A stretch of DNA of 64,000 nt, taken from Flavobacterium aquidurense (GTDB lineage: Bacteria > Bacteroidota > Bacteroidia > Flavobacteriales > Flavobacteriaceae). Below the pieces are notes generated by a model. The model ran no database searches. It had not been told where the DNA came from and was given only the letters and a program-made list of their open reading frames with translations. The stretch is taken from NCBI RefSeq assembly GCF_001404985.1, contig NZ_JRLF01000015.1, positions 806,001 to 870,000 of the forward strand, read 5' to 3'. The position numbers were made by a program, and so were the translations under genes. Shown here one piece after another: positions 24,327 to 32,899 of the stretch (position 1 is its first letter; each line of letters begins with the position of its first letter).

Positions 24327-24455
24327 TCAGATTTAAAAAGGTTGAAGCAGATCTACGCAGATTATAATTAAAATAAATCTGCTCAAATCTTTTTAAATCT
24401 GCGTGAAACAAAATCAACAATAACAAAAAATTCGGGCAATTCGTGTAATTCGTGA
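24327..24455. repeat. CAGATTTACGCAGATT-type inverted repeat plus CGTGTAATTCGTG motif
   Basis: CAGATTTAAAAAGGTTGAAG with AGATCTACGCAG pairs with CTGCTCAAATCTTTTTAAAT and CTGCGTG in a long imperfect stem (24327-24406). A half copy of the CGTGTAATTCGTG motif, also found at 29104-29183, follows at 24436-24454. No gene is supported in this gap. Confidence 0.7.
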
Positions 24456-24484
24456 CAACACTTTTTTATAGAATTCAAACTTTG

Positions 24485-24492
24485 TATCTTTA
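24485..24492 (+). promoter_or_regulatory. -7 promoter element of uvrB
   Basis: TATCTTTA is one base off TAnnTTTG and lies 27 bases before the uvrB ATG. Confidence 0.5.
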
Positions 24493-24519
24493 CAAAACTA
24501 ATCTTTTCATCATCCCAAA

Positions 24520-26511
24520 ATGAATTTCCAAGTATCCTCAGAGTATAGTCCAAAAGGTGATCAGCCACAAGCAATCGAAAAACTTTCGCAAGGTGTAGTA
24601 GATGGCGAAAAGTACCAGACATTATTAGGCGTTACCGGATCAGGAAAAACATTTACAGTTGCCAATGTTATTCAGGAAGTTCAAAGACCTACTTTGGTTT
24701 TGGCACATAATAAAACGCTGGCAGCACAATTATATTCTGAGTTCAAACAATTTTTCCCGAATAATGCTGTGGAATATTTTGTTTCGTACTACGATTATTA
24801 TCAGCCCGAAGCTTTTATGCCCGTAACAGGGGTTTTTATAGAAAAAGATTTATCTATCAACGAGGAGCTAGAAAAAATGCGTTTAAGCACTACTTCTTCC
24901 CTACTTTCAGGACGTCGTGATGTTTTGGTTGTAGCTTCTGTTTCGTGTTTATATGGTATTGGAAATCCGGTTGAATTTAAAAAGAACGTAATTGAAATAA
25001 GCAGAGATCAGGTTATTTCGAGAACTAAATTGCTTCATAGTCTGGTTCAAAGTTTATACGCCAGAACCGAAGCCGATTTTAATCCGGGAACTTTTAGAAT
25101 CAAAGGTGATACAGTCGAAGTATATCCAAGTTATGCTGATGATGCGTTTAGAATTCACTTTTTTGGTGATGAAATTGAAGAAATTGAATCCTTTGATGCC
25201 AAGACTTCACAAGTCATTGAAAAATTCAAGCGATTGACTATTTATCCCGCAAATATGTTTGTAACGTCTCCGGATGTACTGCAAGGTGCCATTTGGGAAA
25301 TTCAGCAGGATTTGGTAAAACAAGTCGATTATTTTAAAGAAATAGGAAAACATTTAGAAGCAAAGCGTCTGGAAGAACGTACCAATTTTGATCTTGAAAT
25401 GATTCGTGAATTAGGTTATTGCTCCGGAATCGAAAACTATTCAAGATATCTTGACGGAAGACAAGCCGGAACAAGACCGTTCTGTTTATTAGATTATTTC
25501 CCAAGTGATTATTTGATGATTGTCGACGAAAGTCACGTAACTGTTTCTCAGGTTCACGCTATGTATGGAGGCGACAGAAGCCGTAAAGAAAATCTGGTTG
25601 AATATGGTTTCCGATTACCTGCCGCAATGGATAACAGACCTTTGAAATTTGAAGAGTTTGAAGCCATACAAAATCAGGTAATTTATGTATCTGCAACACC
25701 GGCAGATTACGAATTGCAAAAAACGGATGGTATTTATGTAGAACAAATTATTCGCCCAACGGGATTATTAGATCCAATTATCGAAGTAAGACCAAGTTTG
25801 AATCAAATCGATGATCTGATCGAAGAAATTCAGGTGCGTTGTGAATTAGACGAAAGAGTTTTAGTAACTACTTTGACTAAAAGAATGGCCGAAGAACTGG
25901 CAAAATATTTGACCAAAGTAAACATTCGTTGCCGTTATATACATTCTGAAGTAGATACACTGGAACGTATCGAAATCATGCAGGATTTACGAAAAGGTAT
26001 TTTTGATGTTCTTATTGGAGTAAACTTACTTCGTGAAGGACTTGATTTACCAGAGGTTTCGCTTGTTGCAATTCTTGATGCTGATAAAGAAGGTTTTCTT
26101 CGTAATCACAGATCTTTAACACAAACTATTGGTCGTGCGGCAAGAAACCTTAACGGAAAAGCAATTTTGTATGCCGATAAAATTACGGCAAGTATGCAAC
26201 GAACAATAGACGAAACGGAATATCGCAGAACCAAACAGATCAATTATAATACAGAACATGGCATTACGCCACAGGCTTTAAATAAAAAAATCGACAGTGC
26301 TTTTACCAAAAATCCTTTAGTAGAATACGAGTTGGGTCATACATTATCTGTAGCTGCAGAACCGGAAACTGCTTATTTATCGAAATCTGAATTAGAAAAA
26401 ATGATTCGGGAAAAACGTAAATCAATGGAGAAAGCGGCGAAAGAACTTGACTTTTTACAAGCGGCAAAATTACGTGATGATATCAAAAAATTACAGGAAC
26501 AATTAGCTTAA
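24520..26511 (+). CDS. uvrB: UvrABC system protein B (excinuclease subunit B)
   Basis: A 663-residue helicase-like subunit of the nucleotide excision repair complex. UvrB receives damaged DNA from UvrA, opens it with a beta-hairpin and positions UvrC. Visible elements are Walker A GVTGSGKT (37-44), the hairpin region SYYDYYQPEAFMPVTG, the helicase motif IVDESH, GVNLLREGLDLPEVSLVAIL, the motif QTIGRAARN and a C-terminal UVR domain (EKAAKELDFLQAAKLRDDIK). Length is normal. The final four bases overlap the end of the convergent TerB-like gene. Confidence 0.98.
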   Translation: MNFQVSSEYSPKGDQPQAIEKLSQGVVDGEKYQTLLGVTGSGKTFTVANVIQEVQRPTLVLAHNKTLAAQLYSEFKQFFPNNAVEYFVSYYDYYQPEAFMPVTGVFIEKDLSINEELEKMRLSTTSSLLSGRRDVLVVASVSCLYGIGNPVEFKKNVIEISRDQVISRTKLLHSLVQSLYARTEADFNPGTFRIKGDTVEVYPSYADDAFRIHFFGDEIEEIESFDAKTSQVIEKFKRLTIYPANMFVTSPDVLQGAIWEIQQDLVKQVDYFKEIGKHLEAKRLEERTNFDLEMIRELGYCSGIENYSRYLDGRQAGTRPFCLLDYFPSDYLMIVDESHVTVSQVHAMYGGDRSRKENLVEYGFRLPAAMDNRPLKFEEFEAIQNQVIYVSATPADYELQKTDGIYVEQIIRPTGLLDPIIEVRPSLNQIDDLIEEIQVRCELDERVLVTTLTKRMAEELAKYLTKVNIRCRYIHSEVDTLERIEIMQDLRKGIFDVLIGVNLLREGLDLPEVSLVAILDADKEGFLRNHRSLTQTIGRAARNLNGKAILYADKITASMQRTIDETEYRRTKQINYNTEHGITPQALNKKIDSAFTKNPLVEYELGHTLSVAAEPETAYLSKSELEKMIREKRKSMEKAAKELDFLQAAKLRDDIKKLQEQLA

Positions 26512-26909
26512 TTGTGTTGTTCCTGAAAAACTTTCAATAAAACTTTAGGATCAATGATAGCGTTTGGAGCTTTTTTCATTAGATCTAAAACCCGTTTGGT
26601 TGCATTGGGGTTTAATCCCATTTCGATCGCAATTTGCTGTATGGCTTTAGCTTCTTTTTCATGCAAGATGCCATCGCAATACATGATAAGGGCTAATCTG
26701 TAAAACTGTTGAATTCTCTGAAACTCAGATTTTATAATTTGAGTGGAGTATTCCTGATGAAATAAATCTTTAAAAACAGCCAATTCAATTTTTAATTCCT
26801 TAGCCACCAGCCACAAAAACTCATATTCCCTTTTATGCAATTGCCCATCAACAGTAGAAAAAGCAATCATTTCTAAAAGTAAACTTCTCTTTTGTGTTTC
26901 GGTATTCAT
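26508..26909 (-). CDS. TerB-like helical protein
   Basis: A protein of about 133 residues, taking the ATG at 26909 (MNTETQKRSLL) rather than an upstream one at 26957 that would add an odd basic stretch. The all-helical pattern with FSTVDGQLHKREYEFLW and MYCDGILHEKEAKAIQQIA resembles the acidic repeated motifs of the TerB fold (tellurite-resistance-like, metal-binding). The function is unknown. It converges on uvrB with a 4-bp overlap of stop codons, and in flavobacteria such a protein next to uvrB is familiar from memory. Confidence 0.72.
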   Translation of the reverse strand: MNTETQKRSLLLEMIAFSTVDGQLHKREYEFLWLVAKELKIELAVFKDLFHQEYSTQIIKSEFQRIQQFYRLALIMYCDGILHEKEAKAIQQIAIEMGLNPNATKRVLDLMKKAPNAIIDPKVLLKVFQEQHN

Positions 26910-27046
26910 CAATTTATTATTTTTAGCTAAAATATTGTTTTTAAATCTAAAACACAAGAGAACTAAAGGATTAGAGGATTCCTCTTTTTGTATTCTTGTC
27001 GATTACCTCTGTTTGGTTAGAAATATAAAAAACATTCGAACTCACT

Positions 27047-28057
27047 ATGGAACTAATTTTAAGAGAATACAACTTACAACTCAAACATACTTTTACCATT
27101 TCCAGAGAATCAATTGATTTTCAGCCTTCCTTGATTGTCGAGCTCAAAAGTGATGGTTTTTCGGGTTTTGGAGAAGCAACTTCAAATCCCTACTATAAAA
27201 CCACAGTTCCGGTGATGATTCAGGATTTAGAGAAAATAAGAACCATTATTGAAACTACAAAAGACGAAACTCCTGATGTATTTTGGGCAAAAATATATCC
27301 GCATTTAAAAAACGATATGTTTGCTTTGTGCGCTTTGGATCTGGCCTATAATGATCTTTATGCCCGCAAAAAAGGAAAGAAATTATATGAATTATGGAAT
27401 TATTCAATCGAAAGAAATCCATTAACCGATTATACAATTGGGATTGCTTCTATAGAAAAAATGGTTTCAAAAATGCAGGAACTTCCCTGGCCTATTTATA
27501 AAATTAAGTTAGGCACTAAAGAAGATATCGCGATCGTAAAAGAACTTCGAAAACATACCAATGCCATTTTTAGAATCGATGCTAATTGCGGCTGGGGAGT
27601 TGATGAAACGATTAATAATGCGGTTGAACTCAAAAAATTAGGAGTAGAATTTCTGGAACAGCCTATGAAAGCCGATAATTGGGAAGCTCATAAGGAAGTT
27701 TTTAAACATTCCGTTTTACCAATAATTGCAGATGAAAGCTGCATTATAGAAGAAGATGTCGCCAAATGCTTCAATCATTTTCATGGAGTAAATGTAAAAC
27801 TCGTAAAATGTGGGGGATTAACTCCCGGAAAACGGATGATTGAAGAAGCTAAAAAACTAGGCTTAAAAACAATGGTAGGCTGCATGACCGAATCGACAGT
27901 TGGAATTTCTGCTATTGCGCATTTATTACCTCAACTAGATTATGTTGATATGGATGGAGCATTACTTTTAGCAAAAGATATAGCAACCGGAGTAACTATA
28001 AAAAATGGAATAATACATTATTCTAAACTTAACGGAACCGGAGTTACCTTAATATAA
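27047..28057 (+). CDS. Dipeptide epimerase (enolase superfamily)
   Basis: A 336-residue enolase-superfamily protein of the L-Ala-D/L-Glu epimerase type, which epimerises dipeptides, often from peptidoglycan turnover. Key sites are visible: catalytic Lys in YKIKLGTKEDI, metal ligands in FRIDANCGWG, FLEQPM and IIADES, and the second catalytic Lys in VKLVKCGGLTPG. Length fits. It is cytoplasmic. A PLP-dependent enzyme gene starts 5 bases after its stop, so the two are likely in one operon and may share a peptidoglycan or amino-acid salvage pathway. Confidence 0.9.
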   Translation: MELILREYNLQLKHTFTISRESIDFQPSLIVELKSDGFSGFGEATSNPYYKTTVPVMIQDLEKIRTIIETTKDETPDVFWAKIYPHLKNDMFALCALDLAYNDLYARKKGKKLYELWNYSIERNPLTDYTIGIASIEKMVSKMQELPWPIYKIKLGTKEDIAIVKELRKHTNAIFRIDANCGWGVDETINNAVELKKLGVEFLEQPMKADNWEAHKEVFKHSVLPIIADESCIIEEDVAKCFNHFHGVNVKLVKCGGLTPGKRMIEEAKKLGLKTMVGCMTESTVGISAIAHLLPQLDYVDMDGALLLAKDIATGVTIKNGIIHYSKLNGTGVTLI

Positions 28058-28062
28058 ATGCT

Positions 28063-29085
28063 ATGAATGTCAACCAGTTTCCAGATAGAATTATTGAGAT
28101 AGAAGAGCAACAATATTTGTATTTTGGAGGAACGGCATATTTAGGATTACCTACAAATAAGGATTTTCAGGAATTGGTGATTAAGAACATACGCAATTGG
28201 GGAACGACTTACGGAAGTTCCAGAAGCGCTAATATAAAACTCAACGCTTACGAAAATGGTGAGATTTTCTTAGCCAATCATATCAAGGCCGAAAGTGCCG
28301 TTACCGTTTCATCAGGAATGCTCGCAGGAAAGTTGGTAATTGATGAATTGAATAAAAATACGGATTGCTTTTTTCATTTTACCGATATTCATCCTGCCAT
28401 CAAAGCAAATAGTTTACCACTCTTTATAAACGATACTATAAATCCTCGTTTGTTAGATTCTAAACCAGAAAGAATTACAATTCTGACTGATGGCGTTCCG
28501 TCTTTTCAAACAAAAGCAATAGATTTATCTGTTTTAAACGAAATTCCAAATCATAAAGAAATCACTTTACTTATTGATGAATCTCATTCTTTGGGAATAT
28601 TAGGAAAAAATGGATCGGGAATCTACTCCCAAATCAATCTTCCAATTAAAAGAAAAATTATGGTTTCGTCTTTGGGGAAAGCATTTGGCGTAAATGGCGG
28701 TGTTATTGCAAGTGATACTTTGTTTATCAATCAAATAAAAAGTCTGGATACTTTTATTTCTGCCGCCGGAATGAATCCTGCTTTTGTTCAGACTCTGGCA
28801 GATGCGGCGGATCTTTACCAAATTCAACATCAAAAACTATTGGAAAACCTGAATTATATCGATCGAAAGTTAATTAAAAATGACACAATCAAATTTGATA
28901 AAAATTATCCGCTAATCTATTTAGAAAATGAAGATCTAATCGAAAAACTAAAAGAAAATAAGATTATCATCGCCAATTTTAAATACCAGGAAAACTCCAA
29001 TAATCTAAATAGAATTGTAATCACAGCAAATCATTTGCATGAAGATTTAGATAAATTAATTGGATTTCTAAACGAAAATATTTAA
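28063..29085 (+). CDS. PLP-dependent aminotransferase class I/II, AONS-like
   Basis: A 340-residue fold-type I PLP enzyme resembling 8-amino-7-oxononanoate synthase and 2-amino-3-ketobutyrate CoA ligase. Visible are YFGGTAYLGLPTN at the N-terminus, TYGSSRSANIKLN, the PLP-contacting LLIDESHSLGILGKNGSG and the Schiff-base Lys in MVSSLGKAFGVNGG. It is shorter than typical BioF (about 380-390 residues), and no other biotin genes are close, so bioF is not assigned. Coupling with the epimerase gene 5 bases upstream suggests a joint role. Confidence 0.82.
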   Translation: MNVNQFPDRIIEIEEQQYLYFGGTAYLGLPTNKDFQELVIKNIRNWGTTYGSSRSANIKLNAYENGEIFLANHIKAESAVTVSSGMLAGKLVIDELNKNTDCFFHFTDIHPAIKANSLPLFINDTINPRLLDSKPERITILTDGVPSFQTKAIDLSVLNEIPNHKEITLLIDESHSLGILGKNGSGIYSQINLPIKRKIMVSSLGKAFGVNGGVIASDTLFINQIKSLDTFISAAGMNPAFVQTLADAADLYQIQHQKLLENLNYIDRKLIKNDTIKFDKNYPLIYLENEDLIEKLKENKIIIANFKYQENSNNLNRIVITANHLHEDLDKLIGFLNENI

Positions 29086-29103
29086 AAACAAAAAGTAAAA
29101 AGG

Positions 29104-29183
29104 TTGCCACCAATTACACGAATTTTTACTAATTGTATCACGCTTAAGTTTTAATTGGTGAAAATTCGTGTAATTCGTGGCAA
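29104..29183. repeat. CGAATTACACGAATTTT-type inverted repeat
   Basis: TTGCCACCAATTACACGAAT pairs with ATTCGTGTAATTCGTGGCAA, giving arms of about 24 bases with a 30-base loop. It sits 18 bases past the AONS-like gene and could end or protect its transcript. Confidence 0.8.
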
Positions 29184-29207
29184 AAAAACTTAGCTCAACT
29201 CAATAAA

Positions 29208-29240
29208 TTGCAATCAAATTAGTTTTAAAACGTACCTTTG
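29208..29240 (+). promoter_or_regulatory. Promoter of DUF1456 gene
   Basis: TTG at 29208-29210 and TACCTTTG at 29233-29240 with a 22-base spacer match the Bacteroidota promoter layout; the ATG is 14 bases downstream. Confidence 0.6.
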
Positions 29241-29254
29241 TAAAAAATTAAACG

Positions 29255-29722
29255 ATGACAAACAACGATATCCTAAAAAAACTTCGCGTGGCTTTGATGC
29301 TCCGTGACGACCAAATAGTTGAAATTTTAGAATTAGTAGATTTTAGAATTACAAAATCAGAATTGGGCGCTTTTTTTAGAGCCGAAGATCATGAAAATTA
29401 CATGGAATGTGGTGATCAGGTTTTGCGTAATTTCTTAAACGGATTAGTAATTCATTTAAGAGGAACGAAGGAAAACCCGAAAAACCCAAATGAGGTTTTA
29501 GCAAAACACAAAGCTGAAATCCCAAAGAAAGACAGTACTAAAGAAAGACCTGAATTTAAAGCAAGTGCAAAAGATGCTGAAAGAGGAAGAGGCGATAAAG
29601 CTCCTTCTAAATCTGGTCCGGCAGCTGGAAAACCTAAAAAGAAAGAATTCCCTAAAGGAAATGGAAAAGTATCTGTTGTAGAAAAAGTGGTTTACAAAAA
29701 CGGAAAAAATAAAAAATCGTAA
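29255..29722 (+). CDS. DUF1456 protein with basic disordered tail
   Basis: A 155-residue protein. Residues 1-70 (NDILKKLRVALMLRDDQIVE, FRITKSELGAFFRAEDHENY, ECGDQVLRNFLNGL) match one DUF1456 repeat, most like the C-terminal repeat of Escherichia coli YehS. YehS has two such repeats; here the second is replaced by a Lys/Pro/Gly-rich tail (about 72-155) that looks disordered and could bind nucleic acid. The function of the family is unknown. It has its own promoter and a terminator at 29791-29820. Confidence 0.88.
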   Translation: MTNNDILKKLRVALMLRDDQIVEILELVDFRITKSELGAFFRAEDHENYMECGDQVLRNFLNGLVIHLRGTKENPKNPNEVLAKHKAEIPKKDSTKERPEFKASAKDAERGRGDKAPSKSGPAAGKPKKKEFPKGNGKVSVVEKVVYKNGKNKKS

Positions 29723-29790
29723 TTTTTGTAAAATATAAAATGTGATATGAAAAATGCACATTAATGTATTTATAAAAATAATTTCATCAA

Positions 29791-29820
29791 AATCCCTTCG
29801 AACAATTGAAGGGATTTTTT
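29791..29820 (+). terminator. Terminator of DUF1456 gene
   Basis: AATCCCTTC / GAAGGGATT perfect 9-bp stem followed by T residues. A weak GACGCACAGC-type repeat follows at 29842-29865. Confidence 0.9.
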
Positions 29821-29930
29821 ATTATACCTTATTTCATTATAGAGACGCACAGCAATGCATCTTAAGTATTGCAAAAAAAATCTCTGCTACAGATAGTTAT
29901 CAGGATTGCGGTTAAACCAAACCTAAACTT

Positions 29931-30635
29931 CTATATTTTATTCTGATCAATTCGATCAAAAAAAGCATCTTTAAATGTAGCCCCAATTGGCAATTCTTTT
30001 CCGTTAATAAAAACAGAAAAACTATCTGTGGATTCGATTTGTTTTAAAGCAATTACAAACGATTTATGAATCTGAATAAAATTGTTTTCAGGCAACGATT
30101 CAATTACATTTTTTAACGATGAATGTGTAATAATCTGTTGTTTCAGCGTATGAATACAAACGTAATTCTGAAGACTTTCTACATATAAAATCTCATCTAA
30201 AAAAAGCTTCTGAAATTTATTCTTTCCATCTGTTTTTATAAAAATAAAATCCGGTGAATTGTTCGATACAAATTCCGTTTTAGGTTCTGCTTTTAGTTTT
30301 GAAACTGCCTGATAAAAACGTTCGAAAGCAATTGGCTTCAATAAATAATCAATAGCATTTAGCTCAAAACCTTCCAAGGCAAAATCCGGATAAGCAGTTG
30401 TAAAAATCACTTTTATATCTTTGGAAATAATTCTGGAAAGCTGCAAACCTGTCAATTGTGGCATTTGAATGTCCAAAAAAATAACATCTATACTTTGTGT
30501 ATTCAAAAATTCCAATGCTTTTAATGCGTCATTAAAAACACCTTCTTTTTCCAGAAAAGATATTTTATCAATATAATTTTCGAGAATGCGGGTTGCTGGC
30601 GGTTCATCATCAACAATGATACATTTAAAATTCAT
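29931..30635 (-). CDS. LytTR-family response regulator
   Basis: A 234-residue response regulator. The receiver domain (1-120) has the acid pair Asp9-Asp10, phospho-acceptor Asp55 (VIFLDIQMPQ), TTAYPDFA and the conserved Lys in YLLKPIAFERF. The C-terminal LytTR DNA-binding domain (about 130-230) shows ILYVESLQNYVCIHT and FIQIHKSFVIALKQIE. It acts with the sensor kinase encoded three bases upstream. Targets are unknown; pairs of this type in Bacteroidota often control cell-envelope or transport genes. Confidence 0.93.
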   Translation of the reverse strand: MNFKCIIVDDEPPATRILENYIDKISFLEKEGVFNDALKALEFLNTQSIDVIFLDIQMPQLTGLQLSRIISKDIKVIFTTAYPDFALEGFELNAIDYLLKPIAFERFYQAVSKLKAEPKTEFVSNNSPDFIFIKTDGKNKFQKLFLDEILYVESLQNYVCIHTLKQQIITHSSLKNVIESLPENNFIQIHKSFVIALKQIESTDSFSVFINGKELPIGATFKDAFFDRIDQNKI

Positions 30636-30638
30636 ACA

Positions 30639-31679
30639 TTATTTCTTTAGTGGTATTTTTAAATAGGTTTTAAAGATATTGTTTTCTGCAGTTTTTTCAA
30701 GAACAAAGTCATTTTTATAAGCATATTCTAAACGTTTCGTTAGATTATCAAAACCAATTCCTGTTGATGAATAATTCTCCCCCTCAACATTATAATTAAA
30801 GGTTGATAGTTCTAAAAAGTGCTCTTTTACCCGGATCGTAATACTTGCTTTTTTATCCGGATTATTTAATGTCCCGTGTTTAAAAACATTTTCTATAAAA
30901 TGAATCAAAGCTGCTGAAAGTATTTTTTCAGTTGAATAGTTTCCTTCAATTTCAAAGTCTAAATAAAGCTGGTCTTCGAATCGTTTTTTCTGCAAATGAA
31001 TATAGTTTTGAATGAATTGAATTTCTTTTGAAAGTAAAACCTCTTCTTTATCTGTTTCCGTAATCACATAGCGAAGTAAATCTGAAAGAACTAAAACATC
31101 TGATGCCATTTTATCATCTTTCAAAATCAATTGGCTATAGAAAGAATTTAACGTATTAAACAAAAAATGCGGACTAACTTGTGATTTCAGCATTTGTAGT
31201 TCTGCTTTTTTATTCTCTAAAAGCAATTGCTGATTGTGTTTATATGTTTCCTGAAATTGCCAAAATAAATAACTCAAAGCACTTAAAATGATAGAAGGTA
31301 ATCCGAAGAAAAAATTATCCCTGACATAATACGTCAACTCCCTTGTTTTTTTAGCATAATTATGAATTCCTGTAATTTCAAAAATAACTATTTCCTGCAT
31401 AAAATAGCGGACTCCGGCAAAAATCAACAAGGAAACGGGAATACTTAATATATAAAATAAGAGTCTTTTTTTATTTAAAAACCAATCACAAAACGTGTAA
31501 AAGTTCAAAAGATATACAATGAAAATCGAAAACACAAAGCCAGCATTAAATGCAAAATAAAGACTGCTGAAAACGAAATTCATTTTCTGGTTATTTACGC
31601 CAATATCCCAAATATAAAAGGTTATAAATAGTCCTGAAAAAAGAAGAATATGATAATAGAAAGGGATCTTTAGCTTCAT
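30639..31679 (-). CDS. LytS-type sensor histidine kinase
   Basis: A 346-residue membrane sensor of the His_kinase (YehU/LytS) family. About four transmembrane helices lie in residues 8-140, with a basic loop between helices 3 and 4. The phospho-acceptor His171 is in QVSPHFLFNTLNSF, and the ATP-binding part has ALIHFIENVFKHG and STGIGFDNLTKRLEYAY. It should phosphorylate the LytTR regulator encoded directly downstream (three bases apart, so co-translated). The signal sensed is unknown. Confidence 0.92.
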   Translation of the reverse strand: MKLKIPFYYHILLFSGLFITFYIWDIGVNNQKMNFVFSSLYFAFNAGFVFSIFIVYLLNFYTFCDWFLNKKRLLFYILSIPVSLLIFAGVRYFMQEIVIFEITGIHNYAKKTRELTYYVRDNFFFGLPSIILSALSYLFWQFQETYKHNQQLLLENKKAELQMLKSQVSPHFLFNTLNSFYSQLILKDDKMASDVLVLSDLLRYVITETDKEEVLLSKEIQFIQNYIHLQKKRFEDQLYLDFEIEGNYSTEKILSAALIHFIENVFKHGTLNNPDKKASITIRVKEHFLELSTFNYNVEGENYSSTGIGFDNLTKRLEYAYKNDFVLEKTAENNIFKTYLKIPLKK

Positions 31680-31868
31680 AATAATGTGGTTGTTATTTCA
31701 AAAATACAACTATGAGTTTATATGAATACTATATTTATATAAAACCTGTATTTCTGGTGATGAACTATCAAAAACAGTACATGAAATTTTTCGAAAGTAT
31801 ATTATCAACGTTTGTAATTTGAAAACCGGTGTTTATCAAAAACTAATAAATCACCTTAAAAGCGACTA

Positions 31869-31876
31869 TATATTTG
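31869..31876 (+). promoter_or_regulatory. -7 promoter element of TraB-like gene
   Basis: TATATTTG fits TAnnTTTG and lies 24 bases before the ATG at 31900, which supports that start rather than the upstream in-frame codons at 31819 and 31879. Confidence 0.55.
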
Positions 31877-31899
31877 TCATGAATTTAAAACAAATCATC

Positions 31900-32703
31900 A
31901 TGAAAAAAATCGCTTTATTACTCCTTTTTGCAATTGCATTTAATACTGTTTCTGCTCAATCAAAAAAGAAACAAATTTTATTACTTGGAACTTTCCACTT
32001 TGAAAATCCGGGACTTGATGTTGCAAAAGTAAATACGTTTAATGTTATGTCTGACAAAAGCCAAAAAGAACTGGAAAACATTACCGATAAAATTAAAAAG
32101 TTTGGTCCTGATAAAATTTTCATTGAATGGAATTATGAGAGACAAGCCAAACTGGATAAATTTTACAATAAAAACACAGATAGTTTACTTCGTAAAGATG
32201 CAGACGAAATCGTTCAGGTGGCTTTAAGATCAGCTAAAAAATTAGGTCATAAAAAGCTTTACGGAATTGATTACAACAACGCCGATTTTCCTTATGACAG
32301 TTTGGTAAAAGTAATGACAGCAGCAAATCAGCTTGATTTAATCAAGAAGAATGAAGAAACCATGAAACATTATGAAATAGATCAAAACAAAAAAATTGCG
32401 AAATATTCATTGACTGAATTGCTTTTGGATATTAACACAAAAGCATCGAATGAAGATAATATTAGCTGGTATCTAGAAACAGCTGTTAAAGGCGGAAAAA
32501 CAGATAATTTTGTTGGTGCTTTCTTAGTTTCAGAATGGTATCGAAGAAACCTTTATATGTATGCTTTAATTGAGAAACTAACTGAAAGTAAAGACGATAA
32601 AATAATGGTTTTATTAGGAGCGGGCCATACGGCAATGATTAGGGAATTTGTAGAACACAATCCTGAATTTGAAATTGTAGAATTAGCAACGGTTTTGAAA
32701 TAG
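31900..32703 (+). CDS. Exported DUF5694/TraB-like protein
   Basis: A 267-residue protein starting at 31900 with a clear signal peptide (KKIALLLLFAIAFNTVSAQ). A longer frame from 31819 adds 27 residues that would bury the signal, and a promoter element lies within that extension. The mature part begins ILLLGTFHFENPG and ends near MVLLGAGHTAMIREF. The GTFHF and GAGH motifs with conserved Glu (FIEWNYER) resemble the TraB/Tiki metalloprotease-like group, in which DUF5694 proteins fall. It is periplasmic or surface-exposed. The substrate is unknown. It lies divergent from the LytS kinase gene. Confidence 0.75.
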   Translation: MKKIALLLLFAIAFNTVSAQSKKKQILLLGTFHFENPGLDVAKVNTFNVMSDKSQKELENITDKIKKFGPDKIFIEWNYERQAKLDKFYNKNTDSLLRKDADEIVQVALRSAKKLGHKKLYGIDYNNADFPYDSLVKVMTAANQLDLIKKNEETMKHYEIDQNKKIAKYSLTELLLDINTKASNEDNISWYLETAVKGGKTDNFVGAFLVSEWYRRNLYMYALIEKLTESKDDKIMVLLGAGHTAMIREFVEHNPEFEIVELATVLK

Positions 32704-32726
32704 TTTTCTAACCGCTAATATTTTTT

Positions 32727-32832
32727 ACCGCAAAGTTCGCAAAGTTCGCAAAGTTTTTATCAATAAAGCTTTGCTAACTTTGCGTTTACATAAAATCTTG
32801 TGAATAAAAAAACTTTGCGTGCTTTGCGGTTA
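32727..32832. repeat. ACTTTGCG-type inverted repeat
   Basis: ACCGCAAAGTTCGCAAAGTT pairs with AACTTTGCGTGCTTTGCGGT in near-perfect 20-bp arms about 60 bases apart. The first arm is itself a repeat of TTCGCAAAG. It lies between the convergent TraB-like and sucC genes. Confidence 0.8.
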
Positions 32833-32842
32833 AATTGACCAC

Positions 32843-32875
32843 AAAAAAAATCCCTCCGAAGATCGGAAGGATTTT
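32843..32875 (-). terminator. Terminator of sucC
   Basis: On the minus strand AATCCTTCCGATC / TTCGGAGGGATT forms a stem followed by eight T residues; the stem has one imperfection. Confidence 0.85.
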
Positions 32876-32899
32876 CTATATAATTGATTTCTTATTTGA

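Noticed and set aside
24383..24622. 79-residue leftward frame
   Set aside because: It overlaps the uvrB start and an inverted repeat, and its protein has no recognisable pattern.
28063..29085. Naming this gene bioF
   Set aside because: The protein is shorter than BioF and has no other biotin genes near; its partner is a dipeptide epimerase.
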